A stretch of DNA of 64,000 nucleotides from Pseudomonas denitrificans (nom. rej.) (lineage in GTDB: Bacteria; Pseudomonadota; Gammaproteobacteria; Pseudomonadales; Pseudomonadaceae). The translations under genes and the position numbers were made by a program. Shown here one piece after another: positions 1 through 8,235 of the stretch (position 1 is the first letter of the stretch; every line of letters begins with the position of its first letter). Below the pieces are notes generated by a model. The model did not search any database. It was given only the letters and a program-made list of their open reading frames with translations, and was not told where the DNA came from. The stretch spans positions 2,542,001 to 2,606,000 of the forward strand of contig NZ_CP043626.1 in assembly GCF_008807415.1 (NCBI RefSeq). Reading direction: 5' to 3'.

Positions 1-311
1 GCGAGCGGGCCCCAGTCCAGCACCACCATCACGTAGCTGGCGGTCATCAGGCTCAGCGCGGCGACCGCGCCGATGGACAGGTCCAGCCCGCCCACGGCCA
101 TGCTCAGGGTCACGCCCAGCGCGAGCAGCGCAACGATGGACACCGACTGCAGCACCAGGAACAGGTTGCCGACCCGCAGGAAGGCAGGCTCCAGCAACGC
201 GAAAACCAGTACCAGCAGGGCCAGCAGCAGGAGCAGCGCGTAGTGGATGAGGAAGTCGAGCAAGCGTGCGACGGGCGACGTCGCTGGGCTGCCCACGGCA
301 GTTCTGGACAC
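1..311 (-). CDS. Sugar-type ABC transporter permease (RbsC-like), 5' part only
   Basis: Inner-membrane permease of a ribose/xylose/galactose-type ABC importer. Only the N-terminal 103 or so residues are inside the window; the gene runs off the left edge. The GTG at 311 is preferred because an AAGGAG sits six bases upstream. The product opens with a short polar segment, then a long Leu/Val-rich membrane helix and the stretch ending GGLDLSIGAV, which is the conserved signature of the RbsC/XylH permease family. It starts 13 bases after the stop of the ATPase gene upstream, so the two form one operon. The substrate cannot be told from sequence. Confidence 0.85.
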   Translation of the reverse strand, partial: MSRTAVGSPATSPVARLLDFLIHYALLLLLALLVLVFALLEPAFLRVGNLFLVLQSVSIVALLALGVTLSMAVGGLDLSIGAVAALSLMTASYVMVVLDWGPL

Positions 312-324
312 GCACGGCTCCTTT

Positions 325-1857
325 CTAGATACGCGCAGCTTCCTGGCGTGAAGGGTTGGATGGGGTGAAATGGGCGACGATTTCGCTGCGTTGCAGGTTG
401 TGCCGGGGCAGCTCGGCGACCACCGCACCGTCGCGCACGACGAGGATGCGGTCAGCGATTTCCAGGGCTTCGTCCGGGTCGCTGCAGATCACCAGCGTGG
501 CGCGGCCGGTGGCGCTGGCGCGGATGCGCTGGCCGATGTCGCGGCGGGCGCGCACGTCGACGCCCTGGAAGGGCTCGTCGAGGATCAGCACGCGGCCCTG
601 CCCCAGCAGCCAGCGGGCGAGGATGACCTTCTGCTGGTTGCCGCCGGAGAGCAGTTCGAGCGGATGCTCGGGGCCGGGCCCCTTGATGCCGAGCGCTTCG
701 ATCTGCTCGGCGACTTTGGCGCGCTCGGCCGTGCGATCGACGAAGCCGAAGCGCGTAAAACTGCGCAGGAACGGCAAGGTCATGCTGGCTCGCACCGAGA
801 AGCCCGGTACCCGCGAGTTGCGCGCGCGGTCCTCGGCGGCGAAGAACACGCCGGCGGCAATCGCTTCGCGCGGCGTGCGGGGCAGCCAGTCGCGGCCATC
901 CAGGCGGATCGAACCGGCGTGATGGCGGCGCAGGCCGAACAGCACTTCGGCGATCTCGCTCTTGCCGGCGCCGAGCAGGCCGGTCAGGGCGACCACTTCG
1001 CCTTCGTGCAGGTCCAGGTCGAATGCTGCGCTGTGAGCTTCCAGCTGCCAGTCGCGCAGGGACAGCACCGTCTCGCCGCGCTCCAGCGGCTGCAACTGCA
1101 CTGCACCCAGCGCGGCGCCGAGCATGGATTCCACGGCGGCGCCGAGATCCAGCGGTGCACTGAACTCGCCCACCAGGCGGCCGTCACGCAGGACCAGCGC
1201 GCGGTCCGCCACGCGCTGCAGGTCCGACAGCCGATGGGAGATGTAGAGGATCGCCACGCCGCGTTCGCGCAGGTGGTCGATGAGATGGAACAGACGCTCG
1301 GCCTCGACGGTCGACAGCGATGCAGTGGGCTCGTCGAGAATCAGCAGGCGCGGTTTCAGCGCCAGCGCGCGGGACAGGATCACCAGTTGCCGTTCGGCGG
1401 TGCCGAGGGTTTCGATGGGCGCTTGCAGTGGCAGGTGCAGTTGCAGGCCGGCAGCGATTTCAGCTGCGCGCCTGAGCGCCTCGCGCGGACGGAAGATCAG
1501 GGAGCCGGCGGCGCCGCAGAGCTCGTCCAGCAGGAGGTTTTCGGCGACGCTCAGGCCGGGCACCACACCCTGCTCCACCTGCTGATGCACGGCAACTATG
1601 CCGTGGCGCCGGGCGTCGTGGGGTGAGGCGAAACGCACCGCCTGGCCATCGATCAGTAACTGCCCGGCATCATGGCCATGGGAGCCGGCGATGATCTTCA
1701 CCAGCGTCGACTTGCCCGCACCGTTAGCGCCGAGCAGGGCAAGGACCTCGCCGGGGCGAATTTCCAGGCCCAGATCGACCAGCACGCGGTTCTCGGCAAA
1801 GGATTTGCCGACACCTTCGAGGTGGAGGAACGGGACACAAGCAGCTTGGACGGACAT
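325..1857 (-). CDS. Sugar ABC transporter ATP-binding protein, duplicated (RbsA/MglA-like)
   Basis: A 510-residue ATPase with two tandem ABC domains, as in RbsA, MglA and XylG. The N-terminal domain has Walker A GANGAGKST (about residue 43) and Walker B LLILDEPTA. Its signature is degenerate (LGTAERQ). The C-terminal half has a shortened Walker A region (LLGAGKSE), a clean LSGGNQQK signature and LILDEPFQGVD. That asymmetry is usual for this family. It energises the permease encoded 13 bases downstream. No periplasmic binding-protein gene precedes it, although families of this type normally have one; it may lie left of the window. The facing gene yghU shares the upstream gap. Confidence 0.92.
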   Translation of the reverse strand: MSVQAACVPFLHLEGVGKSFAENRVLVDLGLEIRPGEVLALLGANGAGKSTLVKIIAGSHGHDAGQLLIDGQAVRFASPHDARRHGIVAVHQQVEQGVVPGLSVAENLLLDELCGAAGSLIFRPREALRRAAEIAAGLQLHLPLQAPIETLGTAERQLVILSRALALKPRLLILDEPTASLSTVEAERLFHLIDHLRERGVAILYISHRLSDLQRVADRALVLRDGRLVGEFSAPLDLGAAVESMLGAALGAVQLQPLERGETVLSLRDWQLEAHSAAFDLDLHEGEVVALTGLLGAGKSEIAEVLFGLRRHHAGSIRLDGRDWLPRTPREAIAAGVFFAAEDRARNSRVPGFSVRASMTLPFLRSFTRFGFVDRTAERAKVAEQIEALGIKGPGPEHPLELLSGGNQQKVILARWLLGQGRVLILDEPFQGVDVRARRDIGQRIRASATGRATLVICSDPDEALEIADRILVVRDGAVVAELPRHNLQRSEIVAHFTPSNPSRQEAARI

Positions 1858-1910
1858 CGGGCTCTCGATACGACGCGGCAGAGCGAAAGCGCCGTTTCAG
1901 AGCTTCGCCG

Positions 1911-1938
1911 TTGGACTGAGCGGCGATTCTTTTATAAT
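1911..1938 (+). promoter_or_regulatory. Putative sigma-70 promoter facing yghU
   Basis: TTGGAC at 1911-1916 and a perfect TATAAT at 1933-1938 are separated by 16 bases, in an AT-rich island that is unusual for this GC-rich sequence. It points toward yghU, 174 bases downstream, leaving a long leader. ATGCAT occurs on both flanks of the AT-rich stretch that follows (about 1946-1980) and could mark an operator. Inferred from sequence only. Confidence 0.5.
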
Positions 1939-2111
1939 CTCAAACCATGCATCAACTAATTTTTAATATCGTTTATGCATATGCTAACAACCGGCTGCGC
2001 ATCCCCAGGCGTACTGTTCGCCCAGCAACAGCCGCCCGGAAAATCGGCTGACGCAACGCAGACCCGGCGGTTAGCATCCATGGCATTCAACCCACAAGGT
2101 GAGAACTCACG

Positions 2112-2948
2112 ATGGCGAACGATACCTACACTCCACCCCGCGTCTGGACCTGGGACAAGGGCAACGGCGGCGCCTTCGCCAGCATCAACCGGCCCATCGC
2201 CGGCCCGACCCACGACAAGGAACTGCCGCGCGGCAAGCATCCGCTGCAGCTGTATTCGCTGGCTACGCCCAATGGCGTGAAAGTTACCATCCTCCTGGAG
2301 GAACTGCTGGAGCTGGGCGTGAGCGCCGCCGAGTACGACGCCTGGCTGATCAAGATCGGCGACGGCGACCAGTTCGGCAGCGGCTTCGTCGAGATCAACC
2401 CGAACTCGAAGATCCCCGCCCTGCTGGACACCAGCGTCGAGCCGGCGCTGCGCATTTTCGAATCCGGCTCGATCCTGGTGTACCTCGCGGAGAAGTTCGG
2501 CCACTTCCTGCCCAGGGACCTGGCCAAGCGCACCGAAACGCTGAACTGGCTGTTCTGGCAGATGGGCAGCGCGCCCTTCCTCGGCGGCGGCTTCGGCCAC
2601 TTCTACGCCTACGCGCCGGAGAAGTACGAGTACCCGATCAACCGCTACGCCATGGAGGTCAAGCGCCAGCTCGACGTGCTCGACCGCCAGCTCGCCGAGA
2701 ACCGCTACATCGCTGGCGACGAATACAGCATCGCCGACATGGCGATCTGGCCCTGGTACGGCGCACTGCTGAACAACCAGGTGTACGAGGCGGCTGAATT
2801 CCTCGACGTGGAAAGCTACACCCATGTGCGCCGCTGGACCGACGAGATCGCCGCTCGCCCGGCGGTGCAGCGTGGCCGCCGGGTCAACCGCACCTGGGGC
2901 GACGACGCCCTGCCGGAACGACACAGCGCGGAGGATTTCACGCGCTGA
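2112..2948 (+). CDS. yghU: Glutathione S-transferase family disulfide-bond oxidoreductase YghU
   Basis: A 278-residue cytosolic protein closely matching the YghU branch of nu-class glutathione transferases, which have strong GSH-dependent disulfide reductase activity. The N-terminal extension ends in INRPIAGPTHDKELP, a YghU hallmark. The thioredoxin-fold segment contains ATPNGVKVTILLEEL and NPNSKIPALLD, followed by ESGSILVYLAEKFG, the usual gamma-glutamyl recognition loop. The all-helical C-terminal domain includes YSIADMAIWPWYG. Length is close to E. coli YghU. It is transcribed alone. Role in redox or peroxide defence is inferred from the family. Confidence 0.93.
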   Translation: MANDTYTPPRVWTWDKGNGGAFASINRPIAGPTHDKELPRGKHPLQLYSLATPNGVKVTILLEELLELGVSAAEYDAWLIKIGDGDQFGSGFVEINPNSKIPALLDTSVEPALRIFESGSILVYLAEKFGHFLPRDLAKRTETLNWLFWQMGSAPFLGGGFGHFYAYAPEKYEYPINRYAMEVKRQLDVLDRQLAENRYIAGDEYSIADMAIWPWYGALLNNQVYEAAEFLDVESYTHVRRWTDEIAARPAVQRGRRVNRTWGDDALPERHSAEDFTR

Positions 2949-2962
2949 GTTTCCCTGCGTAA

Positions 2963-2998
2963 CGTCGGCCCTGCCGACGGATCGCGGGCGTGGCCCGC
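2963..2998. repeat. REP-like extragenic palindrome pair
   Basis: Two adjacent hairpins follow yghU: CGTCGGC/GCCGACG (2963-2969 and 2973-2979) and GCGGGC/GCCCGC with loop GTG (2984-2989 and 2993-2998), followed by TCCTACAAAA. The GCGGGC-loop-GCCCGCTCCTAC core is the familiar Pseudomonas REP pattern. Confidence 0.75.
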
Positions 2999-3141
2999 TC
3001 CTACAAAATCGCGCCTTCGCTCTTACCCTTGTCCGCAAGGTTTCCAGAGAGACATCCTCACGTGCCGAATGCCCCGTTCAGGAGGCCTCGTTGAATTGGA
3101 GTTTCTGGGGTTGAGCGACATGGATGTCGCGAGAGCGCTGT

Positions 3142-3270
3142 CGGGCCAGGGATGGCCCGTCAGCGCGTGCCCCTGAAACTTCGATTCAACGAGGGTATTT
3201 TTCGCCTAAGCGAAAAACCGGATGTCCGGGGCAAGACCTTTGCCCACTTTGGGTCGTTTGCCAAAGTGGG
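3142..3270. repeat. Block of three perfect hairpins, extragenic element
   Basis: Three perfect stem-loops lie within 130 bases of non-coding DNA: CGGGCCA/TGGCCCG (3142-3148, 3153-3159), TTTTTCGC/GCGAAAAA with loop CTAA (3198-3205, 3210-3217) and CCCACTTTGG/CCAAAGTGGG with an 8-base loop (3243-3252, 3261-3270). Short open frames cross the block but have no recognisable protein signature. It may be a mobile non-coding element or a processed remnant; the hairpins are observed, the interpretation is inference. Confidence 0.6.
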
Positions 3271-3370
3271 TCGCCCGAGGGGGCGAAACCCGATACATCC
3301 GCGCATGCCGAAGCGGCGCTGGAACACCCAAGCCAACGCAGCACAACCCAAACAATGGAACGAGTACAAG

Positions 3371-3428
3371 CGTCGGCCCTGCCGGCGGATCGCGGGCATG
3401 GGCTAGGCGCCCCCGCCCGTCCTACAGG
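3371..3428. repeat. REP-like extragenic palindrome
   Basis: Starts with CGTCGGCCCTGCCGGCGG, a diverged copy of the hairpin at 2963, and runs through CGCGGGCATGG to CCTACAGG. From the CGCGGGCATGG part onward it matches the repeat at 22973-23011 with about two differences in 39 bases, so both belong to one repeat family. Confidence 0.65.
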
Positions 3429-3449
3429 GAGCTCCCTGCAACGCGCAAT

Positions 3450-3481
3450 AAAAAACCGGAGCCCCTTCCGAGGCTCCGGTT
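3450..3481 (-). terminator. Rho-independent terminator of ycaC
   Basis: On the minus strand a perfect 10-bp stem (AACCGGAGCC with GGCTCCGGTT, 8-base loop) is followed by a run of T, starting about 18 bases after the ycaC stop codon. This is a textbook intrinsic terminator. Confidence 0.93.
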
Positions 3482-3499
3482 CTTCATTTCAGCAGTCTG

Positions 3500-4129
3500 T
3501 TACTTGCCAGCAGTCAGGGTGCTGTAGGCAGTGATCAGGTTGCGGTAGTCCGGGATGTGGTTGGAGCACAGTGCAGCCAGACCTTCGATGTCGTTGCGCC
3601 AGTCGCGGTGCAGCTCACAGGCTACGCCGAACCAGGTCATCAGCTGGGCGCCAGCCGCTTCCATCCGGCGCCAGGCGGCGTCGCGGGTCATCTCGTTGAA
3701 GGTGCCGGACGCATCCGCCACCACGAAGACGTCAAAACCTTCCGCCAGGGCCGACAGCGCCGGGAACGCCACGCAGACCTCGGTCACCACGCCGGCGATG
3801 ATCAGCTGCTTCTTGCCAGTGGCCTTCACCGCTTTCACGAAGTCCTCGTTGTCCCAGGCGTTGATCTGGCCAGGGCGGGCGATGTACGGCGCGTCCGGGA
3901 ACTGGGCCTTCAGCTCGGGAACCAGCGGGCCGTTGGGGCCGGTTTCGAAGCTGGTGGTGAGGATGGTCGGCAGGTTGAAGAATTTGGCCAGGTCGCCCAG
4001 CGCCAGCACGTTGTTCTTGAACTTGTCCGGATCGATGTCGCGGACCAGCGAGAGCAGACCGGCCTGGTGGTCAACCAGCAGTACGGCGGCGTTGTCTTTG
4101 TCCAGGCGGTTGTAGGTGGCGTTGGTCAT
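3500..4129 (-). CDS. ycaC: Isochorismatase-family hydrolase YcaC
   Basis: A 209-residue protein of the isochorismatase-like alpha/beta superfamily, closest to YcaC, an oligomeric cysteine hydrolase of unknown physiological substrate. Asp20 in LLVDHQAG and Cys119 in VVTEVCVAF are the expected catalytic residues. The segment ARPGQINAWDN is characteristic of the YcaC branch. The third catalytic position usually filled by Lys falls near Arg85 here. It is followed by a strong terminator and preceded by a short AraC-type gene on the same strand, 186 bases upstream, which is a likely but unproven regulator. Confidence 0.93.
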   Translation of the reverse strand: MTNATYNRLDKDNAAVLLVDHQAGLLSLVRDIDPDKFKNNVLALGDLAKFFNLPTILTTSFETGPNGPLVPELKAQFPDAPYIARPGQINAWDNEDFVKAVKATGKKQLIIAGVVTEVCVAFPALSALAEGFDVFVVADASGTFNEMTRDAAWRRMEAAGAQLMTWFGVACELHRDWRNDIEGLAALCSNHIPDYRNLITAYSTLTAGK

Positions 4130-4315
4130 GGTGAAATCCTCGATTTGCTTTCAGTGGGTGCCGGCTGGGCCGGGAAGGTTTGGACTCGTTTGCAGTGCGT
4201 CACTGCATGGAGCAAAGATTAAATTCGACACCCTTGATCCACCAGATGGCAAAATTCGCTTCAAGCGTTCCATTTACAGAACGATCTATCACAAAGGTGC
4301 CGCCGGGTGATCGGG

Positions 4316-4726
4316 CTAACCCGCGTGCCGCCAGGTGGATTCGCGCACCCCATCGAAGAAGCGTCGCTGCCAGCTCAGCGGCGTGACGCCTTCGATGCGG
4401 TAGAAGATCCGGCAGAAATGCGCCTGGTCGCAGAAGCCGCATTGCAGGCCGATCTCCGCCAGCGGGAAGGTCGATTCACGCATCAGTTGCTTGGCCTTCT
4501 CCACCCGCTGGATTCGCATCCAGGCCTGGGGCGAATGGCCGGTGGTGACCTTGAACTTGCGGGTGAAGTCGCTGCGTGACAGTGCGCAGGCGGCGGCCAG
4601 GTCGCTGACCGTGATGCCGCTGTCCAGATGCTTGAGCAGCAGCGCCTGGGCACGCTCCTTCTGCCAGGGGGCCAGGTCGCGCTTGGGGGCGTCCACTGGA
4701 ATCTGGCTGATGAGTCTCTGAAGCAT
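4316..4726 (-). CDS. Short AraC-family transcriptional regulator
   Basis: A 136-residue protein that is nearly all DNA-binding domain. Two helix-turn-helix motifs are visible: TVSDLAAACALSRSDFTRKFK (start about residue 39) and FPLAEIGLQCGFCDQAHFCR, followed by the conserved GVTPLSWQRRF. No effector-binding domain is present, as in the SoxS/MarA-like short AraC proteins, so it may be controlled by its amount or by other factors. It lies upstream of ycaC on the same strand and divergent from the large regulator at 5199. Confidence 0.88.
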   Translation of the reverse strand: MLQRLISQIPVDAPKRDLAPWQKERAQALLLKHLDSGITVSDLAAACALSRSDFTRKFKVTTGHSPQAWMRIQRVEKAKQLMRESTFPLAEIGLQCGFCDQAHFCRIFYRIEGVTPLSWQRRFFDGVRESTWRHAG

Positions 4727-5198
4727 GCTGGTCTCTCCCCTGCGGTCTGCGAACCATTCTTTGTGGGTGCAGGGGTACCGGCGAGTTAAAGCTGGTTAAA
4801 CCGCATTAATCCGCAGCAGAACAAAAGCAGCGGTTCGACGCTCGCGAGCAAAGGTTTCCAGGGGCCGCCCTGTCGCTCGCCACCCCCGTGGAAGTACCTG
4901 TGATCAGCCGCCGGGCCTCGCGCAGCGGGGCCTGTAGGGCAAAAGTCCGAACGACGCGTTGCGCCGGGCTGGTCTCGTTGGGCAGCGGGGCAGCTGGCCC
5001 GGCGTTAATCGTTATTAAGCCCGCCGGCAGAACGCCACGCCCGGCGCAGGATGGCTCAACGCCGAGCCGTCGTTTACCCTGATTACCGTTCACAGAAGAA
5101 TGGCCAATCGACCGCAGAGTCGATGGACCTGTGCCACCGGGGCTGACGCCCGGGCTGGCACGCAATCTGCCCCAGCGTGCGAAAGCGACTACCAGACG
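4727..5198. other. Divergent intergenic region, no gene recognised
   Basis: This 470-base stretch separates the AraC gene from the STAND regulator. Frames crossing it lack recognisable protein features. AT-rich patches at about 4785-4815 (TTAAAGCTGGTTAAACCGCATTAA) and 5007-5020 (TTAATCGTTATTAAG) could carry the two promoters. No clear operator was found. Confidence 0.5.
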
Positions 5199-7994
5199 AT
5201 GACTCCCGAGCCCGCGGCCACGGTCGAAACCGTGCTTCATTTCGGCCCTTACCAGATCTATCCCGCATCCCGCGTGGTCCTCGAAGCCGGCCGCCCGCTG
5301 CGCCTGGGGCAACGCGCGCTGGACATCCTGCTGGCACTGCTGGAGCGCGCCGGCCAGGTGGTCAGCAAGCGCGAGCTGCTGGCCCGCGCCTGGCCCGGCC
5401 AGGACATCGACGAAGGCAACCTGCGGGTCCACATGACCGCCCTGCGCAAGGCGCTGGGCGACGGCCAGAACGGTCGGCGCTTCATCGTCACGGTCGCCCT
5501 GCGCGGCTACAGCTTCGTCGAGCCACTGACGGCGTCGGCGCAGGCGACGCCCGCCCCCGATGACAGCCAGTCGGCGGATCACAACCTGCCGCCCCGGCGC
5601 AACCGCCTGCTGGGCCGCGAGGCCGAACTGGAGCGCCTGGTCGCCGAGCTGCCGCGACGTCGCTGCGTCAGCCTGGTGGGCTGTGGCGGCATCGGCAAGA
5701 CCAGCCTCTCCCTGCAGGCCGCGGAGCGTTTCATCGGCCGGTATCCCCACGGCATCCGCATGCTCGACCTCACCCAACTGCAGGATGCGCGGCCGCTGAA
5801 CAGCACGCTTGCCGGCGCGCTGGGCATTCCGGGACTGGCCGGCGAATCGCTGGAACATCTCTGCCGCCAGGTCGCCGACCGGCAGATGCTGCTGCTCATC
5901 GACAACTGCGAGCACCTGATCGAGGCGGCCGCGCATCTGGTCGAGTGCCTGCTGCGCCACGCGCCGCAGATCCACATCCTCGCCACCAGCCGCGAGAGCC
6001 TGCGCGCCACCGGCGAATACATCCTGCCGCTACGGCCGCTCGGATGCCCGCCGGCGCAGGTCGGCAGCGCCGAGGACGCCCTCGCCTACCCCGCCGTCGC
6101 ACTGCTCATCGAGCGGACCAAGGAGACCCACGAGGACTTCGAATTCCGCCCCGAAGACCTCCCCCGCGTCGGCGAAATCTGCCGACGCCTGGAGGGCATT
6201 CCGCTGGCGCTGGAACTGGCCGCCGGCCACCTGGGCCAAGCCGACGGCGGCATCGACGCGCTGCTGCAGGACGGCTACCTGGACCTGCCGCTGCAGTCCG
6301 ATGAATCGCCCAGCCGCCACGAACACCTGCGCGCGATGCTCGACTGGAGCTACACACTGCTGCGCCCTGCGGAGCAATACTGCCTGCGTCGCCTGAGCGT
6401 GTTCCGCGGCAGCTTCACCCTGGACTCCATCGCCGCCGTCCTCGGCCAGCCGGCGGACCTGGGCTCGGCCTTCGTGCTGGTGAACCAGCTGACCGCCAAG
6501 TCGCTGCTGACCACCGAGATTCGCAGCGACGAGGTCACCTACCGGTTGCTCGAACCGACCCGCCTGCATGCGCTGGAGAAACTCCAGGCCGCCGGCGAGC
6601 TGCACGACGCCCGCGAACGCCACCTGCAGCTGTGCCAGAGCGCGATGCAGGCCGCGCAGAACGACTGGGAAAGGTCCGCCTCGCTGGGCTGGCTCAAGCA
6701 ACATTCGCCATGGCTCGCCGAGGTTCGCGCGGCCCTCGACTGGGGGCTGCACGCGGAGGTCCGGCACACCCAGGCCATTCACCTCGCGGCCTGCTCGGCG
6801 CCGCTCTGGCAGGAGCTGTCACTGCTGCACGAATACGGCCCCTATGTGAGCGCGGCACTCGGCCTGCTCAGCGCCGAATCCGCTTCATCGTTGCCACTGG
6901 CCATGCGCCTGGAACTGGCGCTGGGCAACACGACCTACCACGACGTGCGCAATAACCAGGCGGACGAAGCCTTCCAGAACGCCCGCTACCTCGCCCAGCA
7001 GATCGGCGACCTCAACGGGGAACTCACCGCGCTGTCCGGCGGCCTGGCCGTGCTGCTGTGGGCCGGCCAGTACCAGCAGGCGGCCGAGCAGAGCCGGCAC
7101 TTCGACCGGCTGAGCGATGGCCAGGGCGAAATGCTTGCCACCAGCGCCCTGCGCTTGAAGGTGCTGGCGCTGCATTATTCGGGCAACCAGGTACGCGCCC
7201 AGGCCGTCGGCGATGAAGTGCTGCGGCGTCTGGAGGAGCAGCGCCGGGCCAACCGCTTCGCCCCTTGCCTGGGCGTGCAGTACGACCAGCAGGTTGCCTC
7301 CCTGGCGACACAAGCGCGCACGCTCTGGTTACGCGGTTTTCCCGAGCAGGCAGAGCGCATGGCGACACAGGCCATCGAGCTGGCCTGCGAGATCGACCAC
7401 AGCGCCTCCATCGCTTACAGCCTTGCGGTGGCCGGCTGCGTCATCGCCTTCTACAACGGCGAGTTCGACAAGGCCCGCAGCCGCGTGCGGCAGATGATCG
7501 AGGTTGCCGAGCGCCACCGCGTGCCGTTGTTCACCGACTGGGCGCGGCACTATGCGTGGGCCATGCAACTCGATGAAACAGCCAGCGCCACGGCACCCGC
7601 CGTCGGCCTGGTGCGCGACATCGTACAGACCCTCGGCGGTCGCCCCCTGCCTGCCGATCAGGCCCAGCTGATGCGCGCACGCACCGGCGCGGCCGGCTGG
7701 TGCGCACCGGAAATCCTGCGCAACGAAGCGGTCGCCCTGCTGGCGCGCGGCGACCGCGAATCCCTGCTCGGCGGCGAAACCCTGCTGACCCGCGCCCTGA
7801 CGCTGGCACAGGAGCAAGGCGCACAGGCCTGGGAACTGCGATCGGCCACCGGCCTGGCGCAGCTGTGGAGCGCGCAGGGCAAACAGCAGGCCGCGCGGCA
7901 ACTGCTGGAGCCGGTCTACCAGCGCTTTACCGAGGGATTCGACTCACCGGACCAGCGCAGAGCACGGCAATGTCTTGAGGCCTGCGCCCACTGA
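5199..7994 (+). CDS. Winged-helix DNA-binding / STAND-type ATPase regulator with C-terminal repeat region
   Basis: A 931-residue putative transcriptional regulator. Residues 12-110 form an OmpR-type winged helix (FGPYQIYPASRVVLEAGRPL through ALRGYSFVEPL), but no receiver domain is present. A STAND/NB-ARC-like ATPase follows, with Walker A GCGGIGKTS at 161-169, Walker B LLLIDNCEHL and sensor ILATSRE. The remaining 550 residues are helical and probably TPR-like. Such proteins couple ligand sensing by the repeat region to nucleotide-dependent oligomerisation. The frame is open upstream, but ATG 5199 is chosen because homology starts there. It is a single gene; the downstream decarboxylase-like gene has its own promoter, so a regulatory link is not shown. 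Confidence 0.85.
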   Translation: MTPEPAATVETVLHFGPYQIYPASRVVLEAGRPLRLGQRALDILLALLERAGQVVSKRELLARAWPGQDIDEGNLRVHMTALRKALGDGQNGRRFIVTVALRGYSFVEPLTASAQATPAPDDSQSADHNLPPRRNRLLGREAELERLVAELPRRRCVSLVGCGGIGKTSLSLQAAERFIGRYPHGIRMLDLTQLQDARPLNSTLAGALGIPGLAGESLEHLCRQVADRQMLLLIDNCEHLIEAAAHLVECLLRHAPQIHILATSRESLRATGEYILPLRPLGCPPAQVGSAEDALAYPAVALLIERTKETHEDFEFRPEDLPRVGEICRRLEGIPLALELAAGHLGQADGGIDALLQDGYLDLPLQSDESPSRHEHLRAMLDWSYTLLRPAEQYCLRRLSVFRGSFTLDSIAAVLGQPADLGSAFVLVNQLTAKSLLTTEIRSDEVTYRLLEPTRLHALEKLQAAGELHDARERHLQLCQSAMQAAQNDWERSASLGWLKQHSPWLAEVRAALDWGLHAEVRHTQAIHLAACSAPLWQELSLLHEYGPYVSAALGLLSAESASSLPLAMRLELALGNTTYHDVRNNQADEAFQNARYLAQQIGDLNGELTALSGGLAVLLWAGQYQQAAEQSRHFDRLSDGQGEMLATSALRLKVLALHYSGNQVRAQAVGDEVLRRLEEQRRANRFAPCLGVQYDQQVASLATQARTLWLRGFPEQAERMATQAIELACEIDHSASIAYSLAVAGCVIAFYNGEFDKARSRVRQMIEVAERHRVPLFTDWARHYAWAMQLDETASATAPAVGLVRDIVQTLGGRPLPADQAQLMRARTGAAGWCAPEILRNEAVALLARGDRESLLGGETLLTRALTLAQEQGAQAWELRSATGLAQLWSAQGKQQAARQLLEPVYQRFTEGFDSPDQRRARQCLEACAH

Positions 7995-8003
7995 CGACGC
8001 GCC

Positions 8004-8050
8004 TGTAGGAGCGCGCCATGCGCGCGATCGCGGGCATGGCCGCTCCTACA
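8004..8050. repeat. Inverted REP pair
   Basis: Outer arms TGTAGGAGCG (8004-8013) and CGCTCCTACA (8041-8050) are perfect inverted repeats. They enclose the hairpin GCGCGC-CAT-GCGCGC (8011-8016, 8020-8025) and the REP core CGCGGGCATGGC. It starts ten bases after the upstream stop codon. Confidence 0.8.
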
Positions 8051-8138
8051 ATGGAGCGTCCATGCCAGCCAGTGAAGCAGACGCGAGCTATCTGCCTGTG
8101 CCCCCGATACGCAACCCACCGGCCCCGCAGCAACCCGC

Positions 8139-8169
8139 TTGACATTAAAGTTAACTTTAAACTTAGGGT
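8139..8169 (+). promoter_or_regulatory. MerR-type promoter with 19-bp spacer and central palindrome
   Basis: TTGACA (8139-8144) and TAGGGT (8164-8169) are separated by 19 bases. The spacer begins with the perfect 16-bp palindrome TTAAAGTTAACTTTAA (8145-8160). An over-long spacer filled by a dyad is the established hallmark of promoters activated by MerR-family proteins. It drives the decarboxylase-like gene 67 bases downstream. No merR gene is adjacent. Confidence 0.7.
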
Positions 8170-8235
8170 AAGCCCATCCGCCGCCCGGCTCGTAACACTG
8201 GGCGGCTCCCACCAGGGTCAAGCAGAGGTCAGCAG

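Noticed and set aside
3124..3534. Small plus-strand open frames across the hairpin block
   Set aside because: They run through perfect palindromes and a terminator, with composition set by the repeats.
4266..4283. Inverted repeat CGTTC-N8-GAACG upstream of ycaC
   Set aside because: Five-base arms are too short to separate from chance in a gap of this size.
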